Part shown: positions 32,252-39,323 of the stretch, piece after piece
Position numbering within the stretch: position 1 is the first letter of the stretch
Layout of the letters: each line of letters opens with the position of its first letter
IMG/VR virus record: IMGVR_UViG_3300027799_000001
Span: 1 to 56,544 of that record
DNA from: a virus
Direction: 5' to 3' (one strand)
DNA length: 56,544 bases
The notes under the pieces: generated by a model
What the model saw: the letters and a program-made list of their open reading frames with translations, nothing else
What the model was told of the DNA's origin: nothing
Database searches by the model: none
Program-made: the position numbers and the translations under genes

Positions 32252-33556
32252 ATGGAGCTTGAATTAAAAAGTATAGTGAGTGAGTTGCAGAATTACAAGA
32301 ATAAAATTGAGAGTGATATTAAAGGTTATTCAGATAGTAATTCGGCTGAAATTAAAAAATTGAAAGACCAACTCGATGAAATCAATAAACAAATAGCTTC
32401 GGTAAATGATGCTATTAAAGCACGTGATTTAAAAACCATACCAGGTTTTGATGATATTAAATCGGAGCGTGAGAAATTTTCTATTCGAAATTTCATTTTT
32501 GCATGCGCTGAAGCAGCGTCAAGAGGCTGTCACTGGAAAGATATAGCACCTTACGAGTATGAGGTTATATCGAAAATCAACCCGCCTGGACGTGTTATTA
32601 CAAAAGGTTCTACAGCTTCAAATAGCGAAGGTATGGGATATTTAATTCCAAATTCTTTGTCTGATGAGATAATTGAGTTGATGGTTCCAAAAATGCCAAT
32701 GTTATCTCTTGGCGCAACTGTTCTTAAAGGCTTAGTTGGTAATTTGTATCTTAATAAACACACACAACGTAATACCGGTTACTGGATTGGAGAGACTGAG
32801 ACACCTACTCCTAGTGGAAACTTGTTACAACAGATTCAGTTGTCACCAAAACGTTTAGGTGTTGTTGATGCACTATCACGCACTTTGTCACAACAATCAC
32901 GTGGTGTTGCCGATACTTTTATCAAGCAGCAGATGGCTATTGAGGCAGCGCGTACTTTTAACGCTGGAATGATTTCGGGTACTGGGTCTCTTCGGCAGCC
33001 TAAAGGTATACTTAATGACAAATATTCATTAACTAGTGCGCCAGGTCAAGCTCCAAATGGTCAACGGCTTAAAGTTAATGACGCGGCTTGTATGGTACAA
33101 GCACTCGACAATCTTGATGAATTGATTGATAGCGGTAGATTCGGGTTTTTGATGCATCCACAAGCTTTGTGGGCACTCAAAAAAGAACGGGTATCTTTGT
33201 ATTCGGGTCAACCTTTAGGAACTGGCCTTCCTATTGGTGGTTTTTTAAATTCAATTTTAACCGATGAACAAGTAAAGCAATCGATGGGTTATCCTATTGC
33301 AACTACAACTTTAATGCCTAAAAATTTGACTTGTGGTACTTCTTCGACTTGTTCAAATGTTGTTTTTGGTAATTTTGCACAAGCATTTATCGGTTTTTGG
33401 AATGAACTTGAAATTAGAACTTCTGACACTGCCGGTAATGCATTTGTTAATGATATGATTTATATGGTCGCTTTTCATACGGTTGATTTTCAAATTGGAA
33501 GAGAAAGTGCATTCTGTAAACGTTCTGACATTGAGACAAACGAGGCTAATTGGTAA
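32252..33556 (+). CDS. Major capsid protein, HK97 fold, 434 aa
   Basis: N-terminal coiled coil of about 65 residues (scaffold-like delta domain: LKSIVSELQNYKNKIESDIK..KKLKDQLDEINKQI), probably removed by the protease. Then FAIR-like segment, STASNSEGMGYLIPNSLSDEIIELMVPKMPMLSLGATVLKG, the E-loop/P-domain region GYWIGETETPTPSGNLLQQIQLSPKRLGVVDALSRTLSQQS, and FIGFWNELEIRTSDTAGNAFVNDMIYMVAFHTVDFQIGRESAF at the C-terminus. These are the general HK97 signatures. AAGGAGTTTTGAG site; terminator follows. Confidence 0.95.
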   Translation: MELELKSIVSELQNYKNKIESDIKGYSDSNSAEIKKLKDQLDEINKQIASVNDAIKARDLKTIPGFDDIKSEREKFSIRNFIFACAEAASRGCHWKDIAPYEYEVISKINPPGRVITKGSTASNSEGMGYLIPNSLSDEIIELMVPKMPMLSLGATVLKGLVGNLYLNKHTQRNTGYWIGETETPTPSGNLLQQIQLSPKRLGVVDALSRTLSQQSRGVADTFIKQQMAIEAARTFNAGMISGTGSLRQPKGILNDKYSLTSAPGQAPNGQRLKVNDAACMVQALDNLDELIDSGRFGFLMHPQALWALKKERVSLYSGQPLGTGLPIGGFLNSILTDEQVKQSMGYPIATTTLMPKNLTCGTSSTCSNVVFGNFAQAFIGFWNELEIRTSDTAGNAFVNDMIYMVAFHTVDFQIGRESAFCKRSDIETNEANW

Positions 33557-33561
33557 TAATT

Positions 33562-33594
33562 AAGGGTGATATTATTCACCCTTTCAAATTTTTA
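33562..33594 (+). terminator. Rho-independent terminator after the capsid gene
   Basis: AAGGGTGA (33562-33569) pairs with TCACCCTT (33576-33583), loop TATTAT, then TCAAATTTTTA. It limits read-through from the abundantly expressed capsid gene. Confidence 0.75.
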
Positions 33595-33618
33595 AATTAG
33601 AAAAAAATGGAGAAATAA

Positions 33619-34116
33619 ATGTATAATGGCAATTTAAAAGGAGCGATAACACAGCAAGTATTGCATAGTTTGAATCAGTCTAGTACTGAGGCAACTTTGT
33701 ATAATGGTAGTGTTGTTGCTGTTACAGGCAACGGTTTTGACACAACTAATTACGATGAAATGCTGGTGTATTGTGTTACAGGTAGTTCGCATACTGGAGC
33801 TATAAAAGTGGATTTTGTACATTCGGATACAAACGATCCAGCTACTGCTATTCAGATTGTTAGCTTAGCGCCTATGTCACCAACACAATATGGTCAATCA
33901 GCAAGTACTGCAGCTTTTGGCACTATTACATCTGCGTCTGCAATTGGGGTTGGTTCTTTAAGATCAAAAAATGCATGCAAAAGGTATATGTGGTCACGTG
34001 TCTATCAGACAGCTACTACTTGCCAGTTTTTTATATATGCTATAGCTGGTGCTTCTGATAAAAAACCTCTTAATACTTTGATAGGTACAAATCTTGTCTT
34101 TGATGCAGGTTATTAA
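33619..34116 (+). CDS. Capsid decoration or stabilisation protein candidate, 165 aa
   Basis: Follows the capsid gene and its terminator with AAAAATGGAGAAATAA ahead of the start. Sequence is beta-rich, Ser/Thr-rich and neutral: ATLYNGSVVAVTGNGFDTTNYDEMLVYCVTGSSHTGAIKVDFVHSDTND. It is also in the position and size range of head decoration proteins. No diagnostic motif. Confidence 0.62.
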   Translation: MYNGNLKGAITQQVLHSLNQSSTEATLYNGSVVAVTGNGFDTTNYDEMLVYCVTGSSHTGAIKVDFVHSDTNDPATAIQIVSLAPMSPTQYGQSASTAAFGTITSASAIGVGSLRSKNACKRYMWSRVYQTATTCQFFIYAIAGASDKKPLNTLIGTNLVFDAGY

Positions 34117-34125
34117 TAATAATAT

Positions 34126-34149
34126 TAGGCTGGTTTAACCACCAGCCTA
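34126..34149 (+). terminator. Strong hairpin, attenuator or terminator
   Basis: TAGGCTGG (34126-34133) pairs with CCAGCCTA (34142-34149), loop TTTAACCA. No T-run follows, so it may be an mRNA stabiliser or processing site rather than a terminator. Confidence 0.55.
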
Positions 34150-34159
34150 TGGGGCTACA

Positions 34160-35005
34160 ATGAACCTTACATCCTACGAGCGCATGCGTCGATACGCTGC
34201 ATCAATCAACGATAATAAAATAAATGATAATACTTCTTTTAGACGCGGTATATTGTCTCAAATACCTGTTGTAAGCAGTGATATTGAGGGTTATATTAAT
34301 CGTAAATGTGAGACAGGTCAATATACAGAGTACTACGATGTAACGTACAATCAACGCTTGTATCAAGTTCAGAATTATCCTATATCAACAATAGATGAGA
34401 TATCACTTGATATAGAAGGGCAATTTGATGGATACGAACAAGTATTGTCTTCAAGTGATTACACGTATGATGAATATAGAAGTGGTATAGTTCTATTGTG
34501 TTCACAATGGTGGACTGGTTTTAGATCAATAAAAATTAAGTATGTTGGTGGTTTAGCGAGTAGCGCTATTAATTCGGTTTACACTTTGTCATCTGTAAGT
34601 GGCACTATAACACCTGGATTATATTGCATTGGTGACAGTTCGTTATCATGCGGTATTGTTCGATCTACAAGTGCTACAGTGCCATCTGTTAATGTAGAGG
34701 TGTTATATGGTGTGTATACAGTTGGTGAAGGACTGAATTTTTATTCTAGTGAAGACGGATCTGGAACATATTTAGCAAGCTCTATTTTGCAGTCCAAGAC
34801 TTCTATTGCTTTATGCGAAAGTCATCCTTCGATTGTTAATGCAGCCGAAGTAGAAGTGTATTACAGATACAGGCATAAGGGTAACTTTGAAAATGTATCT
34901 ACTCAAAAAGATGGTACTAGTGTTCGTACTCAAGGTGAAGCCTGTTTGAGACCTGAAACAAAAAATCTTCTTAAAAAATATAGACGCATTGCAATGGGGA
35001 AATGA
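34160..35005 (+). CDS. Head-tail connector/adaptor with a beta-rich insertion, 281 aa
   Basis: The N-terminus (YERMRRYAASINDNK... RGILSQIPVVSSDIEGYINRKCETGQYTEYYDVTYNQRLYQVQNYPISTIDEISLDIEG) and C-terminus (AAEVEVYYRYRHKGNFENVSTQKDG... LRPETKNLLKKYRRI) resemble head-completion connector proteins. Between about residues 135 and 220 there is an extra Ser/Thr/Gly-rich beta segment (SSVSGTITPGLYCIGDSSLSCGIVRSTS) not usual in these small connectors. Possibly a surface-exposed domain. Confidence 0.68.
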   Translation: MNLTSYERMRRYAASINDNKINDNTSFRRGILSQIPVVSSDIEGYINRKCETGQYTEYYDVTYNQRLYQVQNYPISTIDEISLDIEGQFDGYEQVLSSSDYTYDEYRSGIVLLCSQWWTGFRSIKIKYVGGLASSAINSVYTLSSVSGTITPGLYCIGDSSLSCGIVRSTSATVPSVNVEVLYGVYTVGEGLNFYSSEDGSGTYLASSILQSKTSIALCESHPSIVNAAEVEVYYRYRHKGNFENVSTQKDGTSVRTQGEACLRPETKNLLKKYRRIAMGK

Positions 35006-35532
35006 TGAATTATCCATTCGATTTTTTGAGTGCGCTTAAAATCACACTTAAATTTGAAGGTGGGTTAAATAACGATCCTAAAGATTCGGGTGGTTTGACA
35101 AATTTTGGGATTACTCAAAGTGTATATAATACATATCGTAACTTTAAAAAGAAAAATTTACAAAGCGTTGAGTTAATAACACCTGAAGAATATAAAGAAA
35201 TATACTATAAAAATTATTGGCAAGCCGGATATTGCTACGACAGTTCGTTTAGTTCACCGCTTAATTATTTGCATTTTGACACATGTGTTAATTTAGGTCC
35301 CAAACGCGGCATTATGATTTTGCAAGAGGCAGTAGGTGCAGTCCAAGACGGTGTATTTGGCTACGAGACTAAGTCAAAGATTATTTGTAAGTCTTATGAG
35401 TTATCAATATTGGATTATGTGAGTTCAAGAAAAAGATTTTATGTTTTTTTAGCGCAAAAAAAACCAGAAAAATACGATTGTTTTCTTAAGGGATGGATTC
35501 GTAGGGCTAATTATTTTTTAGGTTTAATATAG
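35005..35532 (+). CDS. Endolysin, GH108 muramidase with PG-binding tail, 175 aa
   Basis: LSALKITLKFEGGLNNDPKDSGGLTNFGITQSVY carries the EGG motif of GH108 with catalytic Glu near residue 18. YYKNYWQAGYCYD and LNYLHFDTCVNLGPKRGIMILQEAVG follow as in the family, then a VQDGVFGYETKSKI peptidoglycan-binding-3-like segment. Degrades the host wall at lysis. ATG 35005 (an earlier ATG at 35002 also in frame) is embedded in the stop of the connector gene. No obvious signal peptide, so a holin is presumably needed. Confidence 0.92.
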   Translation: MNYPFDFLSALKITLKFEGGLNNDPKDSGGLTNFGITQSVYNTYRNFKKKNLQSVELITPEEYKEIYYKNYWQAGYCYDSSFSSPLNYLHFDTCVNLGPKRGIMILQEAVGAVQDGVFGYETKSKIICKSYELSILDYVSSRKRFYVFLAQKKPEKYDCFLKGWIRRANYFLGLI

Positions 35533-35566
35533 GTGCAGCAGTATTAGAGTACTGAAACCACTGCAC
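35533..35566. terminator. Bidirectional terminator between the endolysin and the leftward accessory operon
   Basis: GTGCAG (35533-35538) pairs with CTGCAC (35561-35566), with an inner CAGTA/TACTG stem (35539-35543 with 35550-35554). It sits exactly between two convergent transcription units. Confidence 0.72.
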
Positions 35567-35578
35567 TTATTGTATTAC

Positions 35579-35932
35579 TCAAAAATTACACACAATAACT
35601 GGTATGTTTTTATCTTTTGAAATTTTTATCATAGATTTTGTGCCATTTCCTCCTTTGAATGCAATGCATAGATCAGCAACCTCAGCCATTTTATAATTTC
35701 TTAAATAACCCGCGGCTTTACCGTGTTTTTCCCATTCAGCTCTGTATTCCATTACTGGGAGATTTAATTCTTTGGCTATTTGATAACCGAACATATCAGC
35801 CCCTTTTGCCATACCACATATTATGCATTTGACATTTAAAAGTTGTATTGTTTCAACAAGCCAAAGTTTGTGATCGTTATTTGGTATAAAATCTCTACCA
35901 CCACAAATTATAGCTTTTGTTATTTTGTCCAT
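35579..35932 (-). CDS. DUF2493 / SLOG-family (YpsA-like) protein, 117 aa
   Basis: Rossmann-like SLOG fold: KAIICGGRDFIPNNDHKLWLVETI (GGRxF/D motif), VKCIICGMAKGADMFGYQIAKELNLPVMEYRAEWEKHGKAAGYLRNYKMAEVADLCIAFKGGNGTKSMIKIS (GxaxGADxxa, W...G..AG..RN.km...aD). DUF2493 proteins are widespread in phages; SLOG domains bind nucleotides or related ligands. Actual ligand and role here are unknown. Last gene of the leftward unit. Confidence 0.88.
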   Translation of the reverse strand: MDKITKAIICGGRDFIPNNDHKLWLVETIQLLNVKCIICGMAKGADMFGYQIAKELNLPVMEYRAEWEKHGKAAGYLRNYKMAEVADLCIAFKGGNGTKSMIKISKDKNIPVIVCNF

Positions 35933-35956
35933 ATTTATTTACACTTTCGAAACATA

Positions 35957-36604
35957 TTATGCATAAGAATCAACACATTCGATTTTACAAACACAACTTA
36001 TAGTGAATATTGAGCTTGAATTATAAAAATTGTGTTCTTTGACAAAATGGTTATATGGTGTATCATTGTTTGATACTAAAAAACAAGTCATGCCTTTGTC
36101 TACACCTTCTATTACTGTTTCAGCTCTGTCTTCAACCAAAATTTTTATTCCATGATCAATACAATAATCGATTTTGTTTTTTGTAAGAACTAACTGTATT
36201 GTATTGTTATCAAGTTCGTCGGAAGGGTCAAGTGATAATTTGGTACCAATTTTATCAGTTATATTGTTTTTTATAGATTCAAATGTTGATTCTTCAGTTA
36301 CTTTTTCTCTTGCAGTTATTATATAAATCTTGAATCTTTTCATTAGATTTAACAACAGACTGTTAACGCACGGATAGTATTCTAGATCATTAATTATTTT
36401 GGGGTCGCGGATAAGTTTTTTGAATTCAGCTCTTATATGTTCGTTTATATCGGACATGTCGTATTTTTTTGATGTTGTATTACTAAAAAATACAGCATTG
36501 CTCAAATCATCACCTTTTTTTATAATGTTTTCTTTAGCCATAAGAATCAAGTTACTTTTAAATTTACATAGCACTCCGTCCATATCAAACGCTATTTTTT
36601 TCAT
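35957..36604 (-). CDS. HAD-superfamily phosphatase (5'-nucleotidase C-like), 215 aa
   Basis: MKKIAFDMDGVLCKFKS gives the HAD motif DxDGV. FKIYIITAREKV has the motif II Thr. KIDYCIDHGIKILVEDRAETVIEG has the Lys and DD/ED-like motif III/IV (VEDRAE). The cap region (about 20-90) is helical. Likely a nucleotide or sugar phosphatase. A distant paralog occurs at 50003. Its ribosome-binding site AAAGGATATACA is clear. Confidence 0.85.
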   Translation of the reverse strand: MKKIAFDMDGVLCKFKSNLILMAKENIIKKGDDLSNAVFFSNTTSKKYDMSDINEHIRAEFKKLIRDPKIINDLEYYPCVNSLLLNLMKRFKIYIITAREKVTEESTFESIKNNITDKIGTKLSLDPSDELDNNTIQLVLTKNKIDYCIDHGIKILVEDRAETVIEGVDKGMTCFLVSNNDTPYNHFVKEHNFYNSSSIFTISCVCKIECVDSYA

Positions 36605-36629
36605 TGTATATCCTTTCTATTTTATGATG

Positions 36630-36827
36630 TTATTCACTTCCAACGACATTGCAATGACATATATTGCATTTTGTTGGACAGTGGCAATAAATTCTTATAT
36701 TCGCCTGATCTTTGTTTATTTTTTCGATTTCTTTTTGTATGTACTTAGATAAGTTTCTTTCCATCAGCTCTTTGTTTGATTTTACTGTCAAAGAATCTTT
36801 TGCTAATATTTTTTTGTTTTTTTTCAT
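36630..36827 (-). CDS. Small protein with Cys-rich C-terminus, 65 aa
   Basis: Basic helical N-terminal part (MKKNKKILAKDSLTVKSNKELMERNLSKYIQKEIEKI) followed by IRIYCHCPTKCNICHC, with five Cys and two His within 12 residues, a likely metal site. No family recognised. TAGGACACAAAAT upstream. Confidence 0.55.
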   Translation of the reverse strand: MKKNKKILAKDSLTVKSNKELMERNLSKYIQKEIEKINKDQANIRIYCHCPTKCNICHCNVVGSE

Positions 36828-36837
36828 ATTTTGTGTC

Positions 36838-37131
36838 CTATGTTATTTTTTGAAAATTTTTAACATCATCGAAAACATTAAAACCGTCTTTGGATGAGAT
36901 GAAAATCATTGTATCACCAGTTGGTAGATTCCAAAAAAAGGGTAAATTAATATTTGGAAAGTATTTTAAAGCCCACATTTTGATTTGATCTCTAGTTCCT
37001 TTATAGTATGTATTAGCTATGTCTCCATCCCAGTGATAAGTTATTAACTCAAATATTTCTTCTCCGAAAAAATTTTTTTTGTCTGTTTTGGTAATGTACA
37101 AATTTAATGGGTTTTTACTTTTTTTAAACAT
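36838..37131 (-). CDS. Hypothetical protein, 97 aa
   Basis: Soluble alpha/beta protein with W/Y-rich middle (ELITYHWDGDIANTYYKGTRDQIKMWALKYFPNINLPFFWNLPTGDTMIF). No motif recognised. AAAAGGAAAAACT precedes the ATG. Part of the leftward accessory operon. Confidence 0.55.
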   Translation of the reverse strand: MFKKSKNPLNLYITKTDKKNFFGEEIFELITYHWDGDIANTYYKGTRDQIKMWALKYFPNINLPFFWNLPTGDTMIFISSKDGFNVFDDVKNFQKIT

Positions 37132-37145
37132 AGTTTTTCCTTTTA

Positions 37146-37523
37146 TTATTTGTTTACCAAGCTACTGTTATCGACTCTATTTTTTAGTTCAGTTAAAGGA
37201 ATTATTGTAATTTTAGGGCCAACAAGTATATGTGAGTTATTAATAAACTCGACAGAATCGTACTTGTCAATTCCGATTAAAAGATATTGATTCAATTTTG
37301 TCGAGTACAGAATTTTTTTGCATAGAGCCATGCACTTGACATTGAAATCCCCTGAAGACCATTCTACTATTATTATGTAGTCATCCGGTGCTGCTTCTAA
37401 GATATTAAATTGATAATACTTTTTAATATCCATATCTTTTGCACTCAAATCGAAACAAGACAATAGTATGCAAAAAACTATCCATGACCATATGCCTGTA
37501 AATAACACTGCTGTTTTGTTCAT
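37146..37523 (-). CDS. Exported or membrane-anchored protein, 125 aa
   Basis: N-terminus MNKTAVLFTGIWSWIVFCILLSCFDLSAKD is a signal peptide or anchor (LLSC could be a lipobox-like site, cleavage before Cys 23). The remainder is a beta-rich periplasmic/extracytoplasmic domain (YIIIVEWSSGDFNVKCMALC). AAAAGGAGTTTTT is a strong site. It could act in superinfection exclusion, which is inference from the envelope localisation. Confidence 0.6.
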   Translation of the reverse strand: MNKTAVLFTGIWSWIVFCILLSCFDLSAKDMDIKKYYQFNILEAAPDDYIIIVEWSSGDFNVKCMALCKKILYSTKLNQYLLIGIDKYDSVEFINNSHILVGPKITIIPLTELKNRVDNSSLVNK

Positions 37524-37542
37524 AAAAACTCCTTTTGAAAAA

Positions 37543-37896
37543 TTATATTAATTTTAAAAAATCATCTATCGACTTTGTGTCTTCCAATGACTTTCTTATT
37601 TTCTCTATGTCTATTCCTTTACCTCCTTCAGGTTCTTTTGTGTTATGAACATCATTTTCAACAGATGGAAGCGCATTGTAGAAGTAAGGTTGTATATTGT
37701 CTTCATATATTTCTAAACGGTGGATGTACACTTTGCGTGCTGCGTCTGGCATAACGTATACAACTCGGTATAAATCATTATGGATTTTAATTGCTACTAT
37801 TTCCGTTCCTTTTGACAGCGTAACATTTTTTTTGACGTTTTTTTGATCGGTAAATGTTACAATGGTATCATATTTTAGTGTGATTATACATAGCAT
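37543..37896 (-). CDS. Hypothetical protein, 117 aa
   Basis: N-terminal beta-barrel-like part (YDTIVTFTDQKNVKKNVTLSKGTEIVAIKIHNDLYRVVYVMPDAARKVYIHRLEIYEDN) with the spacing of a small SH3-like fold, then an acidic linker and helix. Overlaps the stop/start of the 37896 gene by one base. Unknown function. Confidence 0.52.
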   Translation of the reverse strand: MLCIITLKYDTIVTFTDQKNVKKNVTLSKGTEIVAIKIHNDLYRVVYVMPDAARKVYIHRLEIYEDNIQPYFYNALPSVENDVHNTKEPEGGKGIDIEKIRKSLEDTKSIDDFLKLI

Positions 37897-38132
37897 TACA
37901 TGTCCTCCTTTTGTTTTGATTTACCAAACAACCTAGCGGTGGAAATATATATTATAATCCATGTTATCAATGATAACATAAGGATTAACAATCCCTTGTA
38001 TAGTTGTATTAGTCCGACATCATTGAAAGAAATAACATAAACTACAATTGGAGCAATCACCATCACAATCAAAGCTGTTATTATTTGTATAATTGTTCCT
38101 AAAATATCCAATGTTTCTTCGCTTGGTTTCAT
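37896..38132 (-). CDS. Two-TM membrane protein, 78 aa (holin candidate)
   Basis: Start ATG 38132 (MKPSEETLDILG) after AAGGATGGGTACA; the ATG at 38141 overlaps this site. Two membrane segments: IIQIITALIVMVIAPIVVYVISF (about 12-34) and YKGLLILMLSLITWIIIYIS (about 44-63). The C-terminus is basic (RLFGKSKQKE). This is a class II holin-like topology. It is the best holin candidate in the window but is not adjacent to the endolysin. A small accessory membrane protein is equally possible. Confidence 0.58.
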   Translation of the reverse strand: MKPSEETLDILGTIIQIITALIVMVIAPIVVYVISFNDVGLIQLYKGLLILMLSLITWIIIYISTARLFGKSKQKEDM

Positions 38133-38146
38133 TGTACCCATCCTTG

Positions 38147-38344
38147 TTATATTGATTTCACGTTTCTAAAAAAATTTGCATGTTTTTGCAATGTTTTGTT
38201 ATTGATAAATATATCATTTCCAATTATTTTTATTTCACTTTTATGAATGATTATGTACTCAGTTGTTGTCCACACCTTCTTTTTTAGTTCGATATAACAT
38301 CCTGTTTTTTGATTGATAGTGAAGATTTTTGTTAATTTTGTCAT
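38147..38344 (-). CDS. Hypothetical protein, 65 aa
   Basis: Strong AAGGAGGACGAA site before ATG 38344. Short beta-rich basic protein (KIFTINQKTGCYIELKKKVWTTTEYIIIHKSEIKIIG). First gene after the TTGACT-17-TATAAT promoter at 38368-38396. Unknown. Confidence 0.58.
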   Translation of the reverse strand: MTKLTKIFTINQKTGCYIELKKKVWTTTEYIIIHKSEIKIIGNDIFINNKTLQKHANFFRNVKSI

Positions 38345-38367
38345 TTCGTCCTCCTTGTTATATATAA

Positions 38368-38396
38368 ATTATACAACTTTTTCAGGGAAGAGTCAA
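38368..38396 (-). promoter_or_regulatory. Sigma-70-type promoter
   Basis: Minus strand: TTGACT (38396-38391), 17-base spacer, TATAAT (38373-38368). Directs the 38344-35579 operon. Confidence 0.78.
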
Positions 38397-38409
38397 TACT
38401 TTTGATTAA

Positions 38410-38541
38410 TTATTTTTCTATTTGTTCCAATACCTTGTTAAATCCATTGTTATAGTTGTTGACTGTATTTTGAAAACTTTTGAACGTAAAAAAACCTATT
38501 ATCATTGTGATTGTTATTATTGTGATTATTATTGTTTTCAT
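38410..38541 (-). CDS. Small Ile-rich membrane protein, 43 aa
   Basis: MKTIIITIITITMIIGFFTFKSFQ... then NNYNNGFNKVLEQIEK, ATG 38541 to TAA 38410, preceded by AAAAGGGGTAAAAA. N-terminal membrane segment of about 16 residues and a short charged tail. Own promoter at 38591-38619. The ACAATAATAATCACAATAATAACAATC coding is repetitive (Thr/Ile codons). Confidence 0.58.
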   Translation of the reverse strand: MKTIIITIITITMIIGFFTFKSFQNTVNNYNNGFNKVLEQIEK

Positions 38542-38590
38542 TTTTTACCCCTTTTTTGTATTTGTTGTGTCTCATTACTACTGTATAATA

Positions 38591-38619
38591 AGTATACCAC
38601 TGATTCATGATATTGTCAA
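38591..38619 (-). promoter_or_regulatory. Sigma-70-type promoter
   Basis: TTGACA (38619-38614), 17-base spacer, TATACT (38596-38591) on the minus strand, ahead of the 43-aa gene. Confidence 0.78.
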
Positions 38620-38647
38620 TAATATTTTATATGTTTTTTAATCTTAA

Positions 38648-38690
38648 AATACAAAACCCATAAAAATAAACGGTTTATGGGTTTTGTATT
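38648..38690. terminator. Bidirectional terminator, 17-bp perfect stem
   Basis: AATACAAAACCCATAAA (38648-38664) pairs completely with TTTATGGGTTTTGTATT (38674-38690), nine-base loop. A/T-flanked in both directions. Insulates the 38908/38706 cassette from the operon below. Confidence 0.85.
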
Positions 38691-38705
38691 AATATCAGTG
38701 TTTTT

Positions 38706-38891
38706 TTAATTTTTAATCTCAGCAAATATAGCACCATAATAATCATGATCTACAACTTTGTAACATTTTATGTTATTTGAATATTTCTTGTAAGCCATTG
38801 TAAATTTTTCACCATTTTGGCCGATTTTGTCTTCGATATGATCAATAATTATAACTTTGCCGCTTGTTAGTCTAATTTTTTGGATTTTCAT
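38706..38891 (-). CDS. Hypothetical protein, 61 aa (intact QKIRLTSGKV gene)
   Basis: ATG 38891 after GCAAAGGTGGTCAAA (a GTG nine bases upstream lies within the site). MKIQKIRLTSGKVIIIDHIEDKIGQNGEKFTMAYKKYSNNIKCYKVVDHDYYGAIFAEIKN, a small alpha/beta protein with repeated Tyr/Lys. A decayed copy is at 2055-2147, also next to an LKTF-family gene, so the two genes travel as a cassette. Function unknown. Confidence 0.65.
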   Translation of the reverse strand: MKIQKIRLTSGKVIIIDHIEDKIGQNGEKFTMAYKKYSNNIKCYKVVDHDYYGAIFAEIKN

Positions 38892-38907
38892 TTTGACCAC
38901 CTTTGCT

Positions 38908-39189
38908 TTATACTTTAACTTTGTAATAAGTTAAAATAGCATCGTAATTATCATAGATTAAGTGTTTAGCAAACCACAAATCAAAACCATATTTCTTCAT
39001 GACCATTCTAGTCAATGTTATTTTTGATGTTTCACCAGAAAAAACTAATTCTTTGAACGTTTTCAAAGTTTCCAAATCTATTTCATATTCAATCTCATCC
39101 AGAAACTTAAACAACAGTAATCTTTTCTCGCAATCACACTCTGCTTTATATCTCAAATCAATAAGTTCATATTCGTGTTTCAAGTCCAT
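38908..39189 (-). CDS. LKTF-family protein, 93 aa
   Basis: MDLKHEYELIDLRYKAECDCEKRLLLFKFLDEIEYEIDLETLKTFKELVF ... RMVMKKYGFDLWFAKHLIYDNYDAILTYYKVKV. Shares the blocks KFLD, LKTFxExV, FAKxLI and YYKVKV with the 785, 1132 and 2164 copies. AAAGGAGACTGATATG gives the start; promoter at 39251-39279. Predicted helical and soluble, unknown function; more than three copies in one phage suggest it is under selection for variety. Confidence 0.75.
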   Translation of the reverse strand: MDLKHEYELIDLRYKAECDCEKRLLLFKFLDEIEYEIDLETLKTFKELVFSGETSKITLTRMVMKKYGFDLWFAKHLIYDNYDAILTYYKVKV

Positions 39190-39250
39190 ATCAGTCTCCT
39201 TTGTTAAAACATTTTAAACATTACCTAAGATACTTATTTCTTATATAATA

Positions 39251-39279
39251 ATTATACAACCCAATATTAATGTTGTCAA
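39251..39279 (-). promoter_or_regulatory. Sigma-70-type promoter
   Basis: TTGACA (39279-39274), 17-base spacer, TATAAT (39256-39251), minus strand, ahead of 38908-39189. Back to back with the plus-strand promoter at 39287. Confidence 0.8.
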
Positions 39280-39286
39280 TAATATT

Positions 39287-39317
39287 TTGATTTGTTTTTT
39301 TAAAAAAATATTATATT
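39287..39317 (+). promoter_or_regulatory. Promoter TTGATT-16-TATTATATT of the primase operon
   Basis: TTGATT (39287-39292), 16-base T-tract/A-tract spacer and TATTATATT (39309-39317), identical in design to 22226-22256. The ATG is only 7 bases from the -10, so the primase mRNA may be leaderless or nearly so; no Shine-Dalgarno site is visible. Confidence 0.65.
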
Positions 39318-39323
39318 GTTAAT

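Noticed and set aside
38422-38610. Plus-strand Tyr/His-rich frame
   Set aside because: Opposite strand of the 43-aa membrane gene with its own promoter and ribosome-binding site; the plus frame has neither.
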